Positions 38,138-46,782 are shown, counted from the first letter of the stretch. The stretch: 64,000 nucleotides of DNA from Streptomyces sp. SLBN-31 (GCF_006715395.1 NZ_VFNC01000001.1:930001-994000), one strand, 5' to 3'. Made by a program: numbers and translations. Notes: generated from the letters alone by a model not told the origin.

Positions 38138-39411
38138 GCGAGGACAAAGCTGTGACCACTCCCGCGAAGAGCGAAGGCACGGCGGCCGTCAAGGACGGGG
38201 TCGCGCCGGGCGAGACCCTGCTGAAGGTGACGGGGCTCCAGAAGCACTTCCCGATCAAGAAGGGCCTGCTGCAGCGGCAGGTCGGTGCCGTGCGCGCGGT
38301 CGACGGCATCGACTTCGAGGTCCGCTCCGGCGAGACCCTCGGCGTCGTGGGCGAGTCGGGCTGCGGCAAGTCGACGATGGGCCGGCTGATCACCCGGCTG
38401 CTCGAACCGACCGCCGGCACCATCGAGTTCGAGGGCAAGGACATCACGCACCTCGGTGTGGGCGGCATGCGCCCGATGCGCCGTGACGTGCAGATGATCT
38501 TCCAGGACCCGTACTCCTCGCTGAACCCGCGCCACACCATCGGAACGATCGTCGGGGCCCCCTTCCGGCTCCAGGGCGTCGAGCCGGAGGGCGGGGTCAA
38601 GAAGGAGGTGCAGCGGCTGCTGTCGGTGGTCGGCCTCAACCCCGAGCACTACAACCGCTACCCGCACGAGTTCTCCGGCGGTCAGCGCCAGCGCATCGGC
38701 ATCGCCCGCGCGCTCGCCCTGAAGCCGAAGCTGGTCGTGGCGGACGAGCCGGTCTCCGCGCTGGACGTGTCGATCCAGGCGCAGGTCGTGAACCTCATGG
38801 ACGACCTCCAGGAGGAACTGGGCCTGACGTACGTGATCATCGCGCACGACCTCTCGGTCGTCCGGCACGTCTCGGACCGGATCGCGGTGATGTACCTCGG
38901 CAAGATCGTCGAGCTGGCGGACCGGGACTCGCTGTACCGGGCGCCGATGCACCCGTACACCAAGGCCCTGATGTCGGCGGTGCCGATCCCGGACCCGCGG
39001 CGCCGGAGCGCCAAGAGCGAGCGCATCCTGCTCAAGGGCGACGTGCCCTCGCCGATCGCCCCGCCGAGCGGCTGTCGCTTCCACACCCGGTGCTGGAAGG
39101 CGACGGAGATCTGCCGGACGACCGAGCCGAAGCTCGTGGAGCTCAAGCCCGGCCAGCAGGTCGCCTGCCACCACCCGGAGAACTTCGAGGACCAGGCCCC
39201 GCAGGACACCGTCCTGCTGACCGCGGCCAGGGAGGCGGCCGAACTGGTCTCCGACGAGGTCCTCGCGGAGTCGGCGGAGACGTCGGCGGCGGTGGCGGCG
39301 GAGGTCGCGGAGCAGACCGGGAAGCCTGAGCCGGTCAAGGCCGCGGAGCCCGCCGGGTCTGCGGAGTCCGGTGCGGACGCCGCCGAGAGCCAGGAGTCAA
39401 CTGACAAGTAA
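38134..39411 (+). CDS. Oligopeptide ABC transporter ATP-binding protein (DppF/OppF type)
   Basis: 425-aa partner ATPase, last gene of the importer operon. Walker [10 protein letters not shown], signature [15 protein letters not shown], Walker [15 protein letters not shown] and switch His (IIAHDLSVV) are present, with the Opp C-terminal cysteine motif [10 protein letters not shown]. It is about 75 residues longer than usual: after the conserved domain an Ala/Glu/Ser-rich tail ([20 protein letters not shown]) is probably disordered. The GTG start overlaps the preceding stop (GTGA). No clear terminator hairpin is visible before the peptidase gene. Confidence 0.93.
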   Translation: MSEDKAVTTPAKSEGTAAVKDGVAPGETLLKVTGLQKHFPIKKGLLQRQVGAVRAVDGIDFEVRSGETLGVVGESGCGKSTMGRLITRLLEPTAGTIEFEGKDITHLGVGGMRPMRRDVQMIFQDPYSSLNPRHTIGTIVGAPFRLQGVEPEGGVKKEVQRLLSVVGLNPEHYNRYPHEFSGGQRQRIGIARALALKPKLVVADEPVSALDVSIQAQVVNLMDDLQEELGLTYVIIAHDLSVVRHVSDRIAVMYLGKIVELADRDSLYRAPMHPYTKALMSAVPIPDPRRRSAKSERILLKGDVPSPIAPPSGCRFHTRCWKATEICRTTEPKLVELKPGQQVACHHPENFEDQAPQDTVLLTAAREAAELVSDEVLAESAETSAAVAAEVAEQTGKPEPVKAAEPAGSAESGADAAESQESTDK

Positions 39412-39509
39412 CGCATGACAAGTTGGCAAAGTCATGCACATGTTCGAACGGGAGAGTTCAGAGTCGTCCGTGTTCCGACTTATCGGCACACGCTCGAAAG
39501 GGACGGCTC

Positions 39510-40901
39510 ATGAAACTCTCCCGTTCGGCACGTTTAGGGGCCCTCGCGACCGCGGCGGCCTCTTTCCTTGTCGTCGCCGCGTCCTCCGCCCCCACCCCGG
39601 GCGCCCCCGGCATCGGCGACTCCTACTTCCCGCTGCTCGGCAACGGCGGCTTCGACGCCCGGCACTACGCCCTCGACGTGGCGTACGACCCGGACACCGA
39701 CCGCCTCGACGGCCGTACGACCCTCACCGCCCGCGCCACCCGGACCCTCTCGTCCTTCGACCTCGACCTGCAGAAACTCGAGGTCACCCGGGTCGAAGTG
39801 AACGGCAGACGCGCCGACTTCACCCGCGACGGCGACGAACTGCGCATCACACCCAAGACAGTTCTGCGCAAGGGCCGCGACTTCCGGGTCGCCGTCACCT
39901 ACGGCGGCGTCCCCGAGGCCCTGAACGGCCCCATCGTCTTCGGTTCCGACTACGGCTGGATGAAGACCCCCGACGGCGTCTTCGTCGCCTGCGAACCCAA
40001 CGCCGCCTCCACCTGGTTCCCCTCCAGCGACCACCCCGCCGACAAGGCCACCTACGACATCCGCATCAAGGCCCCCAGGGGCCTGACCGGCGTCTCCAAC
40101 GGCCGGCTGGTCTCGACGTACGACAAGGGCAGCTCGACGTACACGCACTGGCGCGAGAGCAGGCCCATGGCGACCTATCTCGCGACGGCGACGATCGGGA
40201 AGTTCGACGTGAAGACGGGCCGGACGCCGTCCGGCATCCCGATCTACGTCGCCATCGACCCGGTGCTGGCGAACAGCAACAACGTCGACGTGTACGCCGT
40301 CACGGCCGCCGCCACCGACTACTGGTCGCAGGTCTTCGGTCCCTACCCCTTCGAGGAGACCGGCGCGATCGTCGACGACATGCCCGAGGCCGGGTTCTCC
40401 CTGGAGGTGCAGAGCAAGCCCGCGTACTCGGCCGTCCGCAACGAGACCACCATCGTGCACGAGCTGGCCCACCAGTGGTTCGGCGACTCGGTGTCGGTGG
40501 AGCGCTGGAAGGACATCTGGCTCAACGAGGGCTTCGCCACCTACGCCCAGTGGCTGTGGGCCGAGCACCAGGGCACCCGCAGCGCCCACGACTCCTTCCT
40601 GGCCGCCTACAACGCCCGCCCCGCCGACAACGCGTTCTGGCAGATCACCGTCGCCGACCCGCAGCGCGACACCATGTTCGCCTCCGCGGTCTACCAGCGC
40701 GGCGCGATGACCCTTCAGGCGCTGCGCGAGCGCATCGGCGACAAGGCGTTCTTCAAGCTGCTGCCCACCTGGACGCGCATCCACCGCTACGGCAACGCGA
40801 ACACCGCCGAGTTCATCCGCCTCGCCGAGCGGGTCTCCGGCCAGAAGCTCGACGGCCTGTTCCAGAAGTGGCTCTACACGACGGGCAAGCCCGCCCTGTA
40901 G
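39510..40901 (+). CDS. Secreted M1-family metallopeptidase, TTA codon at position 9
   Basis: 463-aa zinc aminopeptidase-like protein. The signal peptide is MKLSRSARLGALATAAASFL and following. An N-terminal beta domain (about 45-235) precedes the thermolysin-like catalytic domain. The zinc site is complete: HELAH at 317-321 with the third ligand Glu in WLNEGFATY (E340). GXMEN is replaced by DDMPEAGF. The large C-terminal domain of classical aminopeptidase N is missing, as in short secreted M1 members. Codon 9 is TTA (39534-39536), the rare leucine codon read only by bldA tRNA in Streptomyces. Synthesis is therefore probably restricted to late growth. The peptide importer just upstream fits a peptide-feeding role. 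Confidence 0.9.
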   Translation: MKLSRSARLGALATAAASFLVVAASSAPTPGAPGIGDSYFPLLGNGGFDARHYALDVAYDPDTDRLDGRTTLTARATRTLSSFDLDLQKLEVTRVEVNGRRADFTRDGDELRITPKTVLRKGRDFRVAVTYGGVPEALNGPIVFGSDYGWMKTPDGVFVACEPNAASTWFPSSDHPADKATYDIRIKAPRGLTGVSNGRLVSTYDKGSSTYTHWRESRPMATYLATATIGKFDVKTGRTPSGIPIYVAIDPVLANSNNVDVYAVTAAATDYWSQVFGPYPFEETGAIVDDMPEAGFSLEVQSKPAYSAVRNETTIVHELAHQWFGDSVSVERWKDIWLNEGFATYAQWLWAEHQGTRSAHDSFLAAYNARPADNAFWQITVADPQRDTMFASAVYQRGAMTLQALRERIGDKAFFKLLPTWTRIHRYGNANTAEFIRLAERVSGQKLDGLFQKWLYTTGKPAL

Positions 40902-40924
40902 AAACCCCTGCGTAAGAATATGGG

Positions 40925-41581
40925 GTGCTTCAGCAACTGTTCAGCCCCTCCGTCCAGCACACGCTCGATCTCATCGGCATCTTCGTGTTCGCCATCTCCG
41001 GCGCGCTGCTTGCCGTCCGCAAGAACTTCGACGTCTTCGGCATCGCCGTTCTCGCCGAGATCACCGCGCTGGGCGGAGGGCTGCTGAGGGACCTGATCAT
41101 CGGCGCGGTACCGCCCGCCGCCTTCACGGACCTCGGCTACTTCATCACCCCGCTGCTCGCCACCCTCCTGGTCTTCTTCCTGCACCCGCAGGTGGAGCGC
41201 ATCCAGGTCGCGGTGAACGTCTTCGACGCGGCCGGTCTCGGCCTCTTCTGCGTCGCCGGCACGACGAAGGCGTACGAGTACGGACTGAGCCTCACCTCGT
41301 CGGCCACCCTCGGCCTCGCCACCGCCGTCGGCGGTGGTGTGCTGCGCGACGTCCTCGCCAATGAGGTGCCGTCCCTGCTGCGCTGGGACCGCGACCTCTA
41401 CGCGGTCCCCGCGATCGTCGGCGCCACCATGGTCGTGCTGTGCATCCGCTACGACGCCCTCTCCCCGTTCACCAGCGGCCTCGCGGTCGTCACCGCCTTC
41501 GTCCTGCGCCTGCTCGCGATGAAGTACCACTGGCGAGCGCCGCGCGCGTGGAACCGCCGCTCGACGGTACGGGAGGAGTAG
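40925..41581 (+). CDS. TRIC-type cation channel / UPF0126 membrane protein
   Basis: 218-aa integral membrane protein with about seven transmembrane helices arranged as two similar repeats. The family signature occurs once per repeat: LGGGLLRDLIIG near residue 55 and VGGGVLRDVLANEVP near 140, forming the glycine-rich kinks lining the pore. Bacterial TRIC homologues conduct monovalent cations; a former annotation is UPF0126/YicG. GTG 40925 is only 24 bp after the peptidase stop and has no Shine-Dalgarno. Its last 92 bp overlap the 3' end of the convergent esterase-like gene. Confidence 0.85.
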   Translation: MLQQLFSPSVQHTLDLIGIFVFAISGALLAVRKNFDVFGIAVLAEITALGGGLLRDLIIGAVPPAAFTDLGYFITPLLATLLVFFLHPQVERIQVAVNVFDAAGLGLFCVAGTTKAYEYGLSLTSSATLGLATAVGGGVLRDVLANEVPSLLRWDRDLYAVPAIVGATMVVLCIRYDALSPFTSGLAVVTAFVLRLLAMKYHWRAPRAWNRRSTVREE

Positions 41582-42758
41582 TGCCGCGCGCCCGGTGCTG
41601 GCCCATCTGCACCGACAGCCAGCGGAACGCCGGGACCACCTGCGGCCGCCACAGTGCCATGTTGTGGCCGCCCGCGCTCCTCGGGATGAAGATCACGTGG
41701 ACCGTCGTCGGGGCCTTCGCGGTCTGTTCCAGGGCGACTCCCGCCTCGTAGCCGTCGCGCGGCTGGCCGGAGATGTACAGCGCGATGCGGGGCGGCGTGA
41801 GCGCCTTCCTCAGCAGCAGGTAGGGGTTGTTCGCCGCCCGGATCCGCAGGTTCTGCGCGGCGAGTGAGTTGCGTTCGCCGATCGGGTCGTTGTAGCCGGA
41901 CATGCTGACGGCGGCCATGTAGCGGTCCGGGTGGGCAACGGCCAGCTTCACCGCGCAGTGCGCGCCCGCCGAGTACCCGGCGACCGCCCAGCCCCTGGGG
42001 GCGGGCTGGGCCCGGAAGTTGTCCGTGACCATCTTCGGCACGTCGATGCTCAGCCAGCTGTCGGCGTTGACGGTGCCGGGAATGTTGGCGCAGCCCGTGT
42101 CGACGCCGGCCAGCAGGTTGGTGCGCGGGGCGACCAGGATGAACGGCGAGACCTCCCCGCCGCGCATCAGCGGGGCCAGCTGCGCGGTCGCGTGCAGCGA
42201 GCCGAACCAGGCCTTCGCGGAGCCGGGGTAGCCGGGCAGCAGCTCGACGACGGGGAACTTGTGGTGGGCGTACTTCGGCTCGCCGTACTGGGGCGGCAGC
42301 CAGACGTAGACCTCGGCGTTGACGCCGGAGACGCGGCCCTTGAGCTGGGTGACGCGCACTCCGCGCATGCCCGGGCCGGTGGCCGCGGCGAAGTTCTGCC
42401 GCACCTTGGGCAACCGTTCCAGCGCGATGCCGCCGGTGCCGTCGGCGCCGAGGTTGGCGGCCTGCTGCACGTGGTTGCCGGTGCCGAGGAGGTCGGCCCA
42501 GTTGTCGTACAGGCTGTTGGCGTTGTTGACGAGGACGAAGACCAGCGCGACCGCGGTGCCCTGGGCGAACAGCACCATGAACATCCGGGCCACCGCACGC
42601 AGGGCTTTGGGCCCGCGCACCCGCGACCACAGGACGAGCGGCAGTATCAGGGCGACCGCGAACAGCACGATCAGGGTGTAGAGGAACGGAGTCCCGGTGA
42701 GGCTCATGTCCCCATAGAGGGCCGGGAGGAGGCCCGGGTTGAGGACGAGTGCGGACAC
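41490..42758 (-). CDS. Membrane-anchored alpha/beta hydrolase (esterase/mycolyltransferase-like)
   Basis: 422-aa protein. The N-terminal 100 residues hold two to three transmembrane helices (FLYTLIVLFAVALILPLVLW and FMVLFAQGTAVALVFVLV). The extracellular part is an esterase-D/antigen-85-like hydrolase with VYVWLPPQYG, FPVVELLPGYPG, the nucleophile elbow GYSAGAH and the His motif GGHNMALW. Substrate unknown; related Streptomyces proteins are annotated as esterases. Start is GTG 42758; the internal ATG at MSLTGTPF is an alternative. The C-terminal 30 residues are Arg/Ser/Gly-rich and overlap the convergent TRIC gene, so the true conserved end may be earlier than the stop. Confidence 0.82.
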   Translation of the reverse strand: MSALVLNPGLLPALYGDMSLTGTPFLYTLIVLFAVALILPLVLWSRVRGPKALRAVARMFMVLFAQGTAVALVFVLVNNANSLYDNWADLLGTGNHVQQAANLGADGTGGIALERLPKVRQNFAAATGPGMRGVRVTQLKGRVSGVNAEVYVWLPPQYGEPKYAHHKFPVVELLPGYPGSAKAWFGSLHATAQLAPLMRGGEVSPFILVAPRTNLLAGVDTGCANIPGTVNADSWLSIDVPKMVTDNFRAQPAPRGWAVAGYSAGAHCAVKLAVAHPDRYMAAVSMSGYNDPIGERNSLAAQNLRIRAANNPYLLLRKALTPPRIALYISGQPRDGYEAGVALEQTAKAPTTVHVIFIPRSAGGHNMALWRPQVVPAFRWLSVQMGQHRARGTTPPVPSSGGSTRAALASGTSSRAGAGRRR

Positions 42759-42869
42759 TTACCGAGAAATTGCCGGTATCTCACCCGGGCGACGGCGCCG
42801 AGCACACGTGTCACACCGTCGTCATACTCAAAGCTACCGCTTAGTAATTTCCTGTTGTACGGTTCATCC

Positions 42870-43733
42870 ATGCCAGAAGCAGCCTCCGCCGCGGCCCCGA
42901 CGCGGGCCACGATCGGCGACAGCGAGTTCGACCGCGACACCGCGCTCACCGAGCGCGCCCCCGGCGTTTACGACATCGACCTCTCCGTCGGCTGGACCAT
43001 CATCAACGCCGTCAACGGCGGCTACCTCCTGGCCGTCCTGGGCCGCGCCCTTGCGGACACGCTGCCGCACACGGACCCCTTCACCATCTCGGCGCACTAC
43101 CTCACCGCGTCCCAGCCGGGCCCGGCGGTCGTGCGCACGGAGACGGTCCGCACCGGCCGCACCCTCTCCACCGGCCAGGCCTCCCTCCTGCAGTACGACG
43201 AGGAGGGCCGCGAGGTCGAACGCATCCGCGTGCTGGCCTCCTACGGCGACCTGGACGCCCTCCCCGACGACGTGCGGACGACCGCCGCGCCGCCCGCCAT
43301 GCCGCCGCTGCAGGAGTGCTTCGGCCCCCAGGACGGCCCCTCGCCGGTCCCCGGCAGCTCGGCCATCACCGACCGCCTGATGATCAAGCTGGACCCCGCC
43401 ACCCTCGGCTGGGCGCTCGGCGCGCCCTCCGGCAGGGGCGAGATGCGGGCCTGGTTCGGCCTTGCCGACGGCCGCGACGCCGACCCGCTCTCCCTCCTGC
43501 TCGCGGTGGACGCGCTCCCGCCGACCGCCTTCGAGATCGGCCTGAAGGGCTGGGTCCCCACGGTCGAACTGACGGTCCACGTCCGCTCCCGTCCCGCCCC
43601 CGGCCCGCTGCGCGTCTCCATCACCACCCGCAACCTCGCCGGCGGTTTCCTGGAGGAGGACGCCGAGGTCTGGGACAGCACCGACCGCCTGGTGGCCCAG
43701 TCCCGCCAGCTCGCCCGCGTCAGGCTCGGCTGA
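42870..43733 (+). CDS. Acyl-CoA thioesterase family protein (double hot-dog)
   Basis: 287-aa protein. The N-terminal hot-dog domain begins with SEFDRDTALTERAPGVYDID and contains VNGGYLLAVLGRAL, DPFTISAHYLTASQPGPAVV, typical of TesB-like thioesterase superfamily proteins. The C-terminal domain repeats the fold (LLAVDALPPTAFEIG, TVELTVHVRSRPAPGPL). It hydrolyses acyl-CoA thioesters, with chain preference unknown. ATG 42870 lies after an AT-rich stretch (TTAGTAATTTCC) that may hold the promoter. Its 3' end overlaps the convergent gene by 14 bp. Confidence 0.85.
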   Translation: MPEAASAAAPTRATIGDSEFDRDTALTERAPGVYDIDLSVGWTIINAVNGGYLLAVLGRALADTLPHTDPFTISAHYLTASQPGPAVVRTETVRTGRTLSTGQASLLQYDEEGREVERIRVLASYGDLDALPDDVRTTAAPPAMPPLQECFGPQDGPSPVPGSSAITDRLMIKLDPATLGWALGAPSGRGEMRAWFGLADGRDADPLSLLLAVDALPPTAFEIGLKGWVPTVELTVHVRSRPAPGPLRVSITTRNLAGGFLEEDAEVWDSTDRLVAQSRQLARVRLG

Positions 43734-44307
43734 GCGGCTTCCGCCCCAGCCACGCCGCCAGCTCACCGTAGACGTCGGCCCCCGCGGGGGCCGGCACGGC
43801 CGAGGCGAAGGGGGTGTCCGCGTCCCGCTCGGGCTCGGACAGCACCCGGCGCGCCGTGGCGAGGGCGAACTCGGCCGGCTCCGGGTCGAGACCGAGCGGG
43901 TGGCCGAGGGACTCGGCGAGGTCCCAGGTGTGGGTCACCAGCTCCATCACATAGCCCGACAGGGCCGCCCGGCCCGGCACCTCGCCCCAGGGCACCCGCA
44001 CCGGCGCCTCCATACGGGCGTCGCTCTCCCAGGCCTTGATCACCCGCGTGCGGACCTCCTCGTACGCCGTCGTCCAGTCCTCGTCCGCCACACCCTCGGC
44101 GAAGGGGTGCACGGCCATGCCGTCGCCGCCCTCGCCGACGACCGCGATGCGCAGGCTGCCGCCGACCATGTGGGACAGGAGCGTGCGGACGTCGAACTCC
44201 GCGCAGGGGGTGGGACCGTCGAGCTGCTCGGGGCGGACCGTCCGGATCAGCGCGGCCACCTGCTCGGTGGCGCGGGCGTACACGGGGCGGGGGTCGATGG
44301 CGTTCAT
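43720..44307 (-). CDS. Maleylpyruvate isomerase-like (DinB/MDMPI N-terminal) protein, TIGR03086 type
   Basis: 195-aa four-helix protein of the mycothiol-dependent maleylpyruvate isomerase N-terminal superfamily. RPVYARATEQVAALIRTV starts helix 1, TPCAEFDVRTLLSHMVGG carries the conserved His-containing helix, and YVMELVTHTWDLAESLG the second metal-His segment. This matches the three-His zinc site of the family. Such proteins may use mycothiol, the main actinobacterial thiol. ATG 44307 has AGAGAGG upstream; the frame upstream lacks similarity. It is divergent from the WYL regulator with about 120 bp between, which holds two inverted repeats. Confidence 0.82.
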   Translation of the reverse strand: MNAIDPRPVYARATEQVAALIRTVRPEQLDGPTPCAEFDVRTLLSHMVGGSLRIAVVGEGGDGMAVHPFAEGVADEDWTTAYEEVRTRVIKAWESDARMEAPVRVPWGEVPGRAALSGYVMELVTHTWDLAESLGHPLGLDPEPAEFALATARRVLSEPERDADTPFASAVPAPAGADVYGELAAWLGRKPLSRA

Positions 44308-44410
44308 GTGCTGCCTCTCTCTGGTGGGCCGGCCCGAAACCGGTGGGCCGACAACCGAAGAGTCCCTGCATAACCTGACAGTTTCCGTCAACATTTGCCG
44401 ACGGGGTTCA

Positions 44411-44431
44411 CGGCACCGGATCCTGGTGCCG
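44411..44431. promoter_or_regulatory. Palindrome overlapping the start of the WYL regulator gene
   Basis: CGGCACC-GGATCCT-GGTGCCG is a perfect 7-bp inverted repeat with a 7-bp centre. Its last base is the first base of the GTG start codon. A second symmetric site, TGAC-AGTTTCC-GTCA, lies about 30 bp upstream. Both are candidate autoregulatory operators for the divergent gene pair. Confidence 0.5.
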
Positions 44432-45408
44432 TGAAAGCCGACCGCCTGCTGTCGATCCTGCTGCTCCTGCAGACCCGGGGCCGCGTCCCCGCGCACGAAC
44501 TGGCGGAACGGCTGGAGGTGTCGGTGCGCACCATCTACCGGGACGTCGAGGCCCTGTCCGCCTCCGGCGTCCCCGTCTACGCCGAGCGCGGGCGGCACGG
44601 CGGCATCGAGCTGCTCGCCGGCTTCCGTACGGACGTCACGGGGCTGACCGCCGACGAGTCCCGCGCCCTGTTCATCCTGGCCGCCCAGGGCGCGCACGCG
44701 GCCCTCGGCCTGGACGCCGCCCTCGGCTCGGCGCTGCGCAAGGTGATGGCCGCGCTGCCGGCGCCGTACCGCCCGGCCGCCGAGGTGACCAGCCGCCGCA
44801 TCCTCGTCGACGCCACACGCTGGAAGGGCGGTCCGCAAAGGGTCGTCGACCTGGACGTGCTGCAGGACGCCGTGTTCGCCGACCGGCGCCTGAGGCTGCG
44901 CTACCGGCACAGCGGGGAGCGGGAGCCGCGGACGTACACCGTCGACCCGTACGGGCTCGTCTCGAAGGCCGGGGTCTGGTACCTGGTCGCCGACCGGCGG
45001 ACGGAGCCGCGGCTGTTCCGGGCCGACCGGGTGCGGTCGGCGACGGTCCTGGACGATCCCGTGCGGCGCCGGCCCGGCGTCGAACTCGCCGACGTCTGGG
45101 AGGCGTTGCGCCGCCAGGTCGAGGAGCGCCCGGGCGGGCTCGACGTCACCGTCCGGGTCCGGCGCGACCGCCTCGACATGTTCCTGCGCCTGAACGGCGC
45201 CCAGATCGTGCGGCTGCCGGACACCGACGGCGAGGGGGAGTGGGTGACCGTGTGGCTGTCGTACGGCGTGGCCGGGGAGGCGCGGCAGCTGCTGCCGTTC
45301 GCCGACCACGTGGAGGTCCTCGCGCCGCCGCAGGTGCGCGCGGAACTGGCCGCGGCGGCCGCCTCCGTCACAGCCCTGTACCAGCGGGCCGGGGACGCCG
45401 ATTCGTGA
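44431..45408 (+). CDS. WYL-domain transcriptional regulator (YafY/DeoR-like HTH)
   Basis: 325-aa regulator. The N-terminal winged HTH reads KADRLLSILLLLQTRGRVPA and EVSVRTIYRDVEALSASG, the YafY/PafBC pattern. A WYL domain follows at about 135-215 with VDPYGLVSKAGVWYLVADRR, and a WCX C-terminal extension ends the protein. WYL domains bind nucleic acid or small ligands and often mediate DNA-damage or redox control. GTG 44431 is the only sensible start and abuts a palindrome. It probably controls the divergent maleylpyruvate-isomerase-like gene. Confidence 0.88.
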   Translation: MKADRLLSILLLLQTRGRVPAHELAERLEVSVRTIYRDVEALSASGVPVYAERGRHGGIELLAGFRTDVTGLTADESRALFILAAQGAHAALGLDAALGSALRKVMAALPAPYRPAAEVTSRRILVDATRWKGGPQRVVDLDVLQDAVFADRRLRLRYRHSGEREPRTYTVDPYGLVSKAGVWYLVADRRTEPRLFRADRVRSATVLDDPVRRRPGVELADVWEALRRQVEERPGGLDVTVRVRRDRLDMFLRLNGAQIVRLPDTDGEGEWVTVWLSYGVAGEARQLLPFADHVEVLAPPQVRAELAAAAASVTALYQRAGDADS

Positions 45409-45549
45409 ACGCGCAGGTCGGTTCGGGTTTGTTGACGTCCGCTTTACCCGAATCACAGGCCGGCGACAGACCGCCCCCAAGGAAGCCCTAAGCGCCGTTG
45501 ATTGAGTGCCCGCCTCAGGACTCCCTCATCCTCCTTGGAGTTGTTTCTC

Positions 45550-45927
45550 ATGAAGCGTGTGGGTCTCGTTCCCGCGGTGGCGCTGCTGGCGCTCGCGCCT
45601 CTGGCTCTGGTGGCCTGCGGCTCCGGCGACTCCTCGTCGTCCTCGAACGGCGGAAACTCCGGTCGGCAGCAGGCGTGTTCGGCACCCGCCGGGAACGCCT
45701 CGGGCAGGCCGAGCGGTGCCCCCTCGGGCGCCCCGACGGGCACGGCCAGGCCGACCGGCAACCCCACGGGCATGCCCAGTGGCGCACCCAGCGGTGCGCC
45801 CGGCGGGGGTCAGGGGGGCGGTCAGGGCGGTCCCGGCGGCGGCATGGGCGGCTGCGGCGGCCCGGGCGGCGCCGCGCCGAGCGGCGCCCCCACCGGGCAG
45901 CCGGCGGCGTCGGTCACCAAGAGCTGA
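45550..45927 (+). CDS. Small low-complexity lipoprotein
   Basis: 125-aa secreted lipoprotein. The signal peptide MKRVGLVPAVALLALAPLAL ends in the lipobox LVAC. The rest is Gly/Pro/Ser/Ala-rich with repeated PSGAP-like units (RPSGAPSGAPTG, MPSGAPSGAPGG) and a run of GGQGG repeats, so it is probably extended or disordered in the wall. Two further Cys (QQACSAP and GGCGGPG) could form a disulfide. No family is recognised. ATG 45550 has CTCCTTGGAG upstream. It is probably monocistronic, with a strong terminator after it. Confidence 0.75.
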   Translation: MKRVGLVPAVALLALAPLALVACGSGDSSSSSNGGNSGRQQACSAPAGNASGRPSGAPSGAPTGTARPTGNPTGMPSGAPSGAPGGGQGGGQGGPGGGMGGCGGPGGAAPSGAPTGQPAASVTKS

Positions 45928-45949
45928 CCGACGCGGCGGGCGTACGAGA

Positions 45950-45984
45950 GGGGCGGCACCCCCGTTCACCGGGGGTGCCGCCCC
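45950..45984. terminator. Bidirectional hairpin terminator between lipoprotein and TetR genes
   Basis: GGGGCGGCACCCCCG (45950-45964) pairs perfectly with CGGGGGTGCCGCCCC (45970-45984), a 15-bp stem with a 5-nt loop. It is 22 bases past the lipoprotein stop and 27 before the TetR stop on the other strand. Confidence 0.9.
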
Positions 45985-46011
45985 TTCGTGCCGTCCGGCG
46001 CCCCGACCCGT

Positions 46012-46638
46012 TCAGTCCAGCCAGTGCTGCCGCCCGATGCTGATCAGCCGCATCTGCCGGGTCGCGACCTGCGTGATCCGCTCCCGGTCCCCCTCGGTGC
46101 CGTCCAGCGCCTCCAGGAACAGCGAGGCGGTGATCAGCATCTGGTCCACGTACAGGTGGGCCAGCATCAGCAGGTCCTCCTCGCTCCAGCCCTCCGCCTC
46201 GAGGTCCTTGGCGAGCTCGGCGCTCACCTCCTCGGCGAACCGGGCCAGTTGGTCCCGGATCGCCTCCCGCACCGACTGAACTCCGCCATGTCGTTCCCGG
46301 GCGATAAAGCGGACATGTGCTGGGTACGCGTCAACATGACCGGCAATCAACTCAATGGCGCGTGCGATGCGTTCGTCACTGTTGTCCGCCGCGGTCACCG
46401 TCGTGCGGATCATGGGATGAAGGCTGCCCAGGGCCTCCTCGACCAGGGCCACGCCCAGATCCGCAATGGAGCGGAAGTGCCGGTAGAAGGCGGTCGGTGC
46501 GACGCCGACGGCGCGGGTGACCTCGCGCAGGCCGAGGCTGCTCAGGCTCTGCCCCTCCAGCAGACCGAGCGCGGCGTCGAGGAGCGCCTGCCTGGTCTTG
46601 AGTTTCTGGGCCTGCCGGATGCCGAGGGTGTGACTCAT
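46012..46638 (-). CDS. TetR-family transcriptional regulator
   Basis: 208-aa repressor-type regulator. The N-terminal HTH is in RQALLDAALGLLEGQSLSSL and LREVTRAVGVAPTAFYRHF. The ligand domain includes RFIARERHGGVQSVREAI, similar to the TetR subgroup that senses acyl-CoAs or fatty acids, a weak inference. ATG 46638. It is divergent from a two-gene set of small membrane proteins. The 145-bp gap contains three AACTGTT sites and inverted repeats (46643-46731), its probable operators. Confidence 0.87.
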   Translation of the reverse strand: MSHTLGIRQAQKLKTRQALLDAALGLLEGQSLSSLGLREVTRAVGVAPTAFYRHFRSIADLGVALVEEALGSLHPMIRTTVTAADNSDERIARAIELIAGHVDAYPAHVRFIARERHGGVQSVREAIRDQLARFAEEVSAELAKDLEAEGWSEEDLLMLAHLYVDQMLITASLFLEALDGTEGDRERITQVATRQMRLISIGRQHWLD

Positions 46639-46642
46639 GTCA

Positions 46643-46731
46643 TCCAGTTAAGAACTGTTCTCTGGATTTGGAAAGCGGGGGAACACGCTAGACTCTAGAG
46701 TCAGTGAACAACTGTTACTACAACTGTTCAC
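46643..46731. promoter_or_regulatory. Operator cluster between TetR gene and small membrane protein genes
   Basis: AACTGTT occurs at 46653-46659, 46710-46716 and 46722-46728. The first lies inside AGAAC-T-GTTCT (46651-46661), flanked by TCCA and TGGA. The last two lie inside the inverted repeat GTGAACA (46704-46710) and TGTTCAC (46725-46731). A perfect 12-bp palindrome GACTCTAGAGTC sits at 46691-46702. The layout suggests that the TetR protein controls both directions. Confidence 0.6.
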
Positions 46732-46782
46732 CGAAACGTAACGAGAGCGTCCCTCGGGACGTGTCGAAGGGGGATCGATCCC

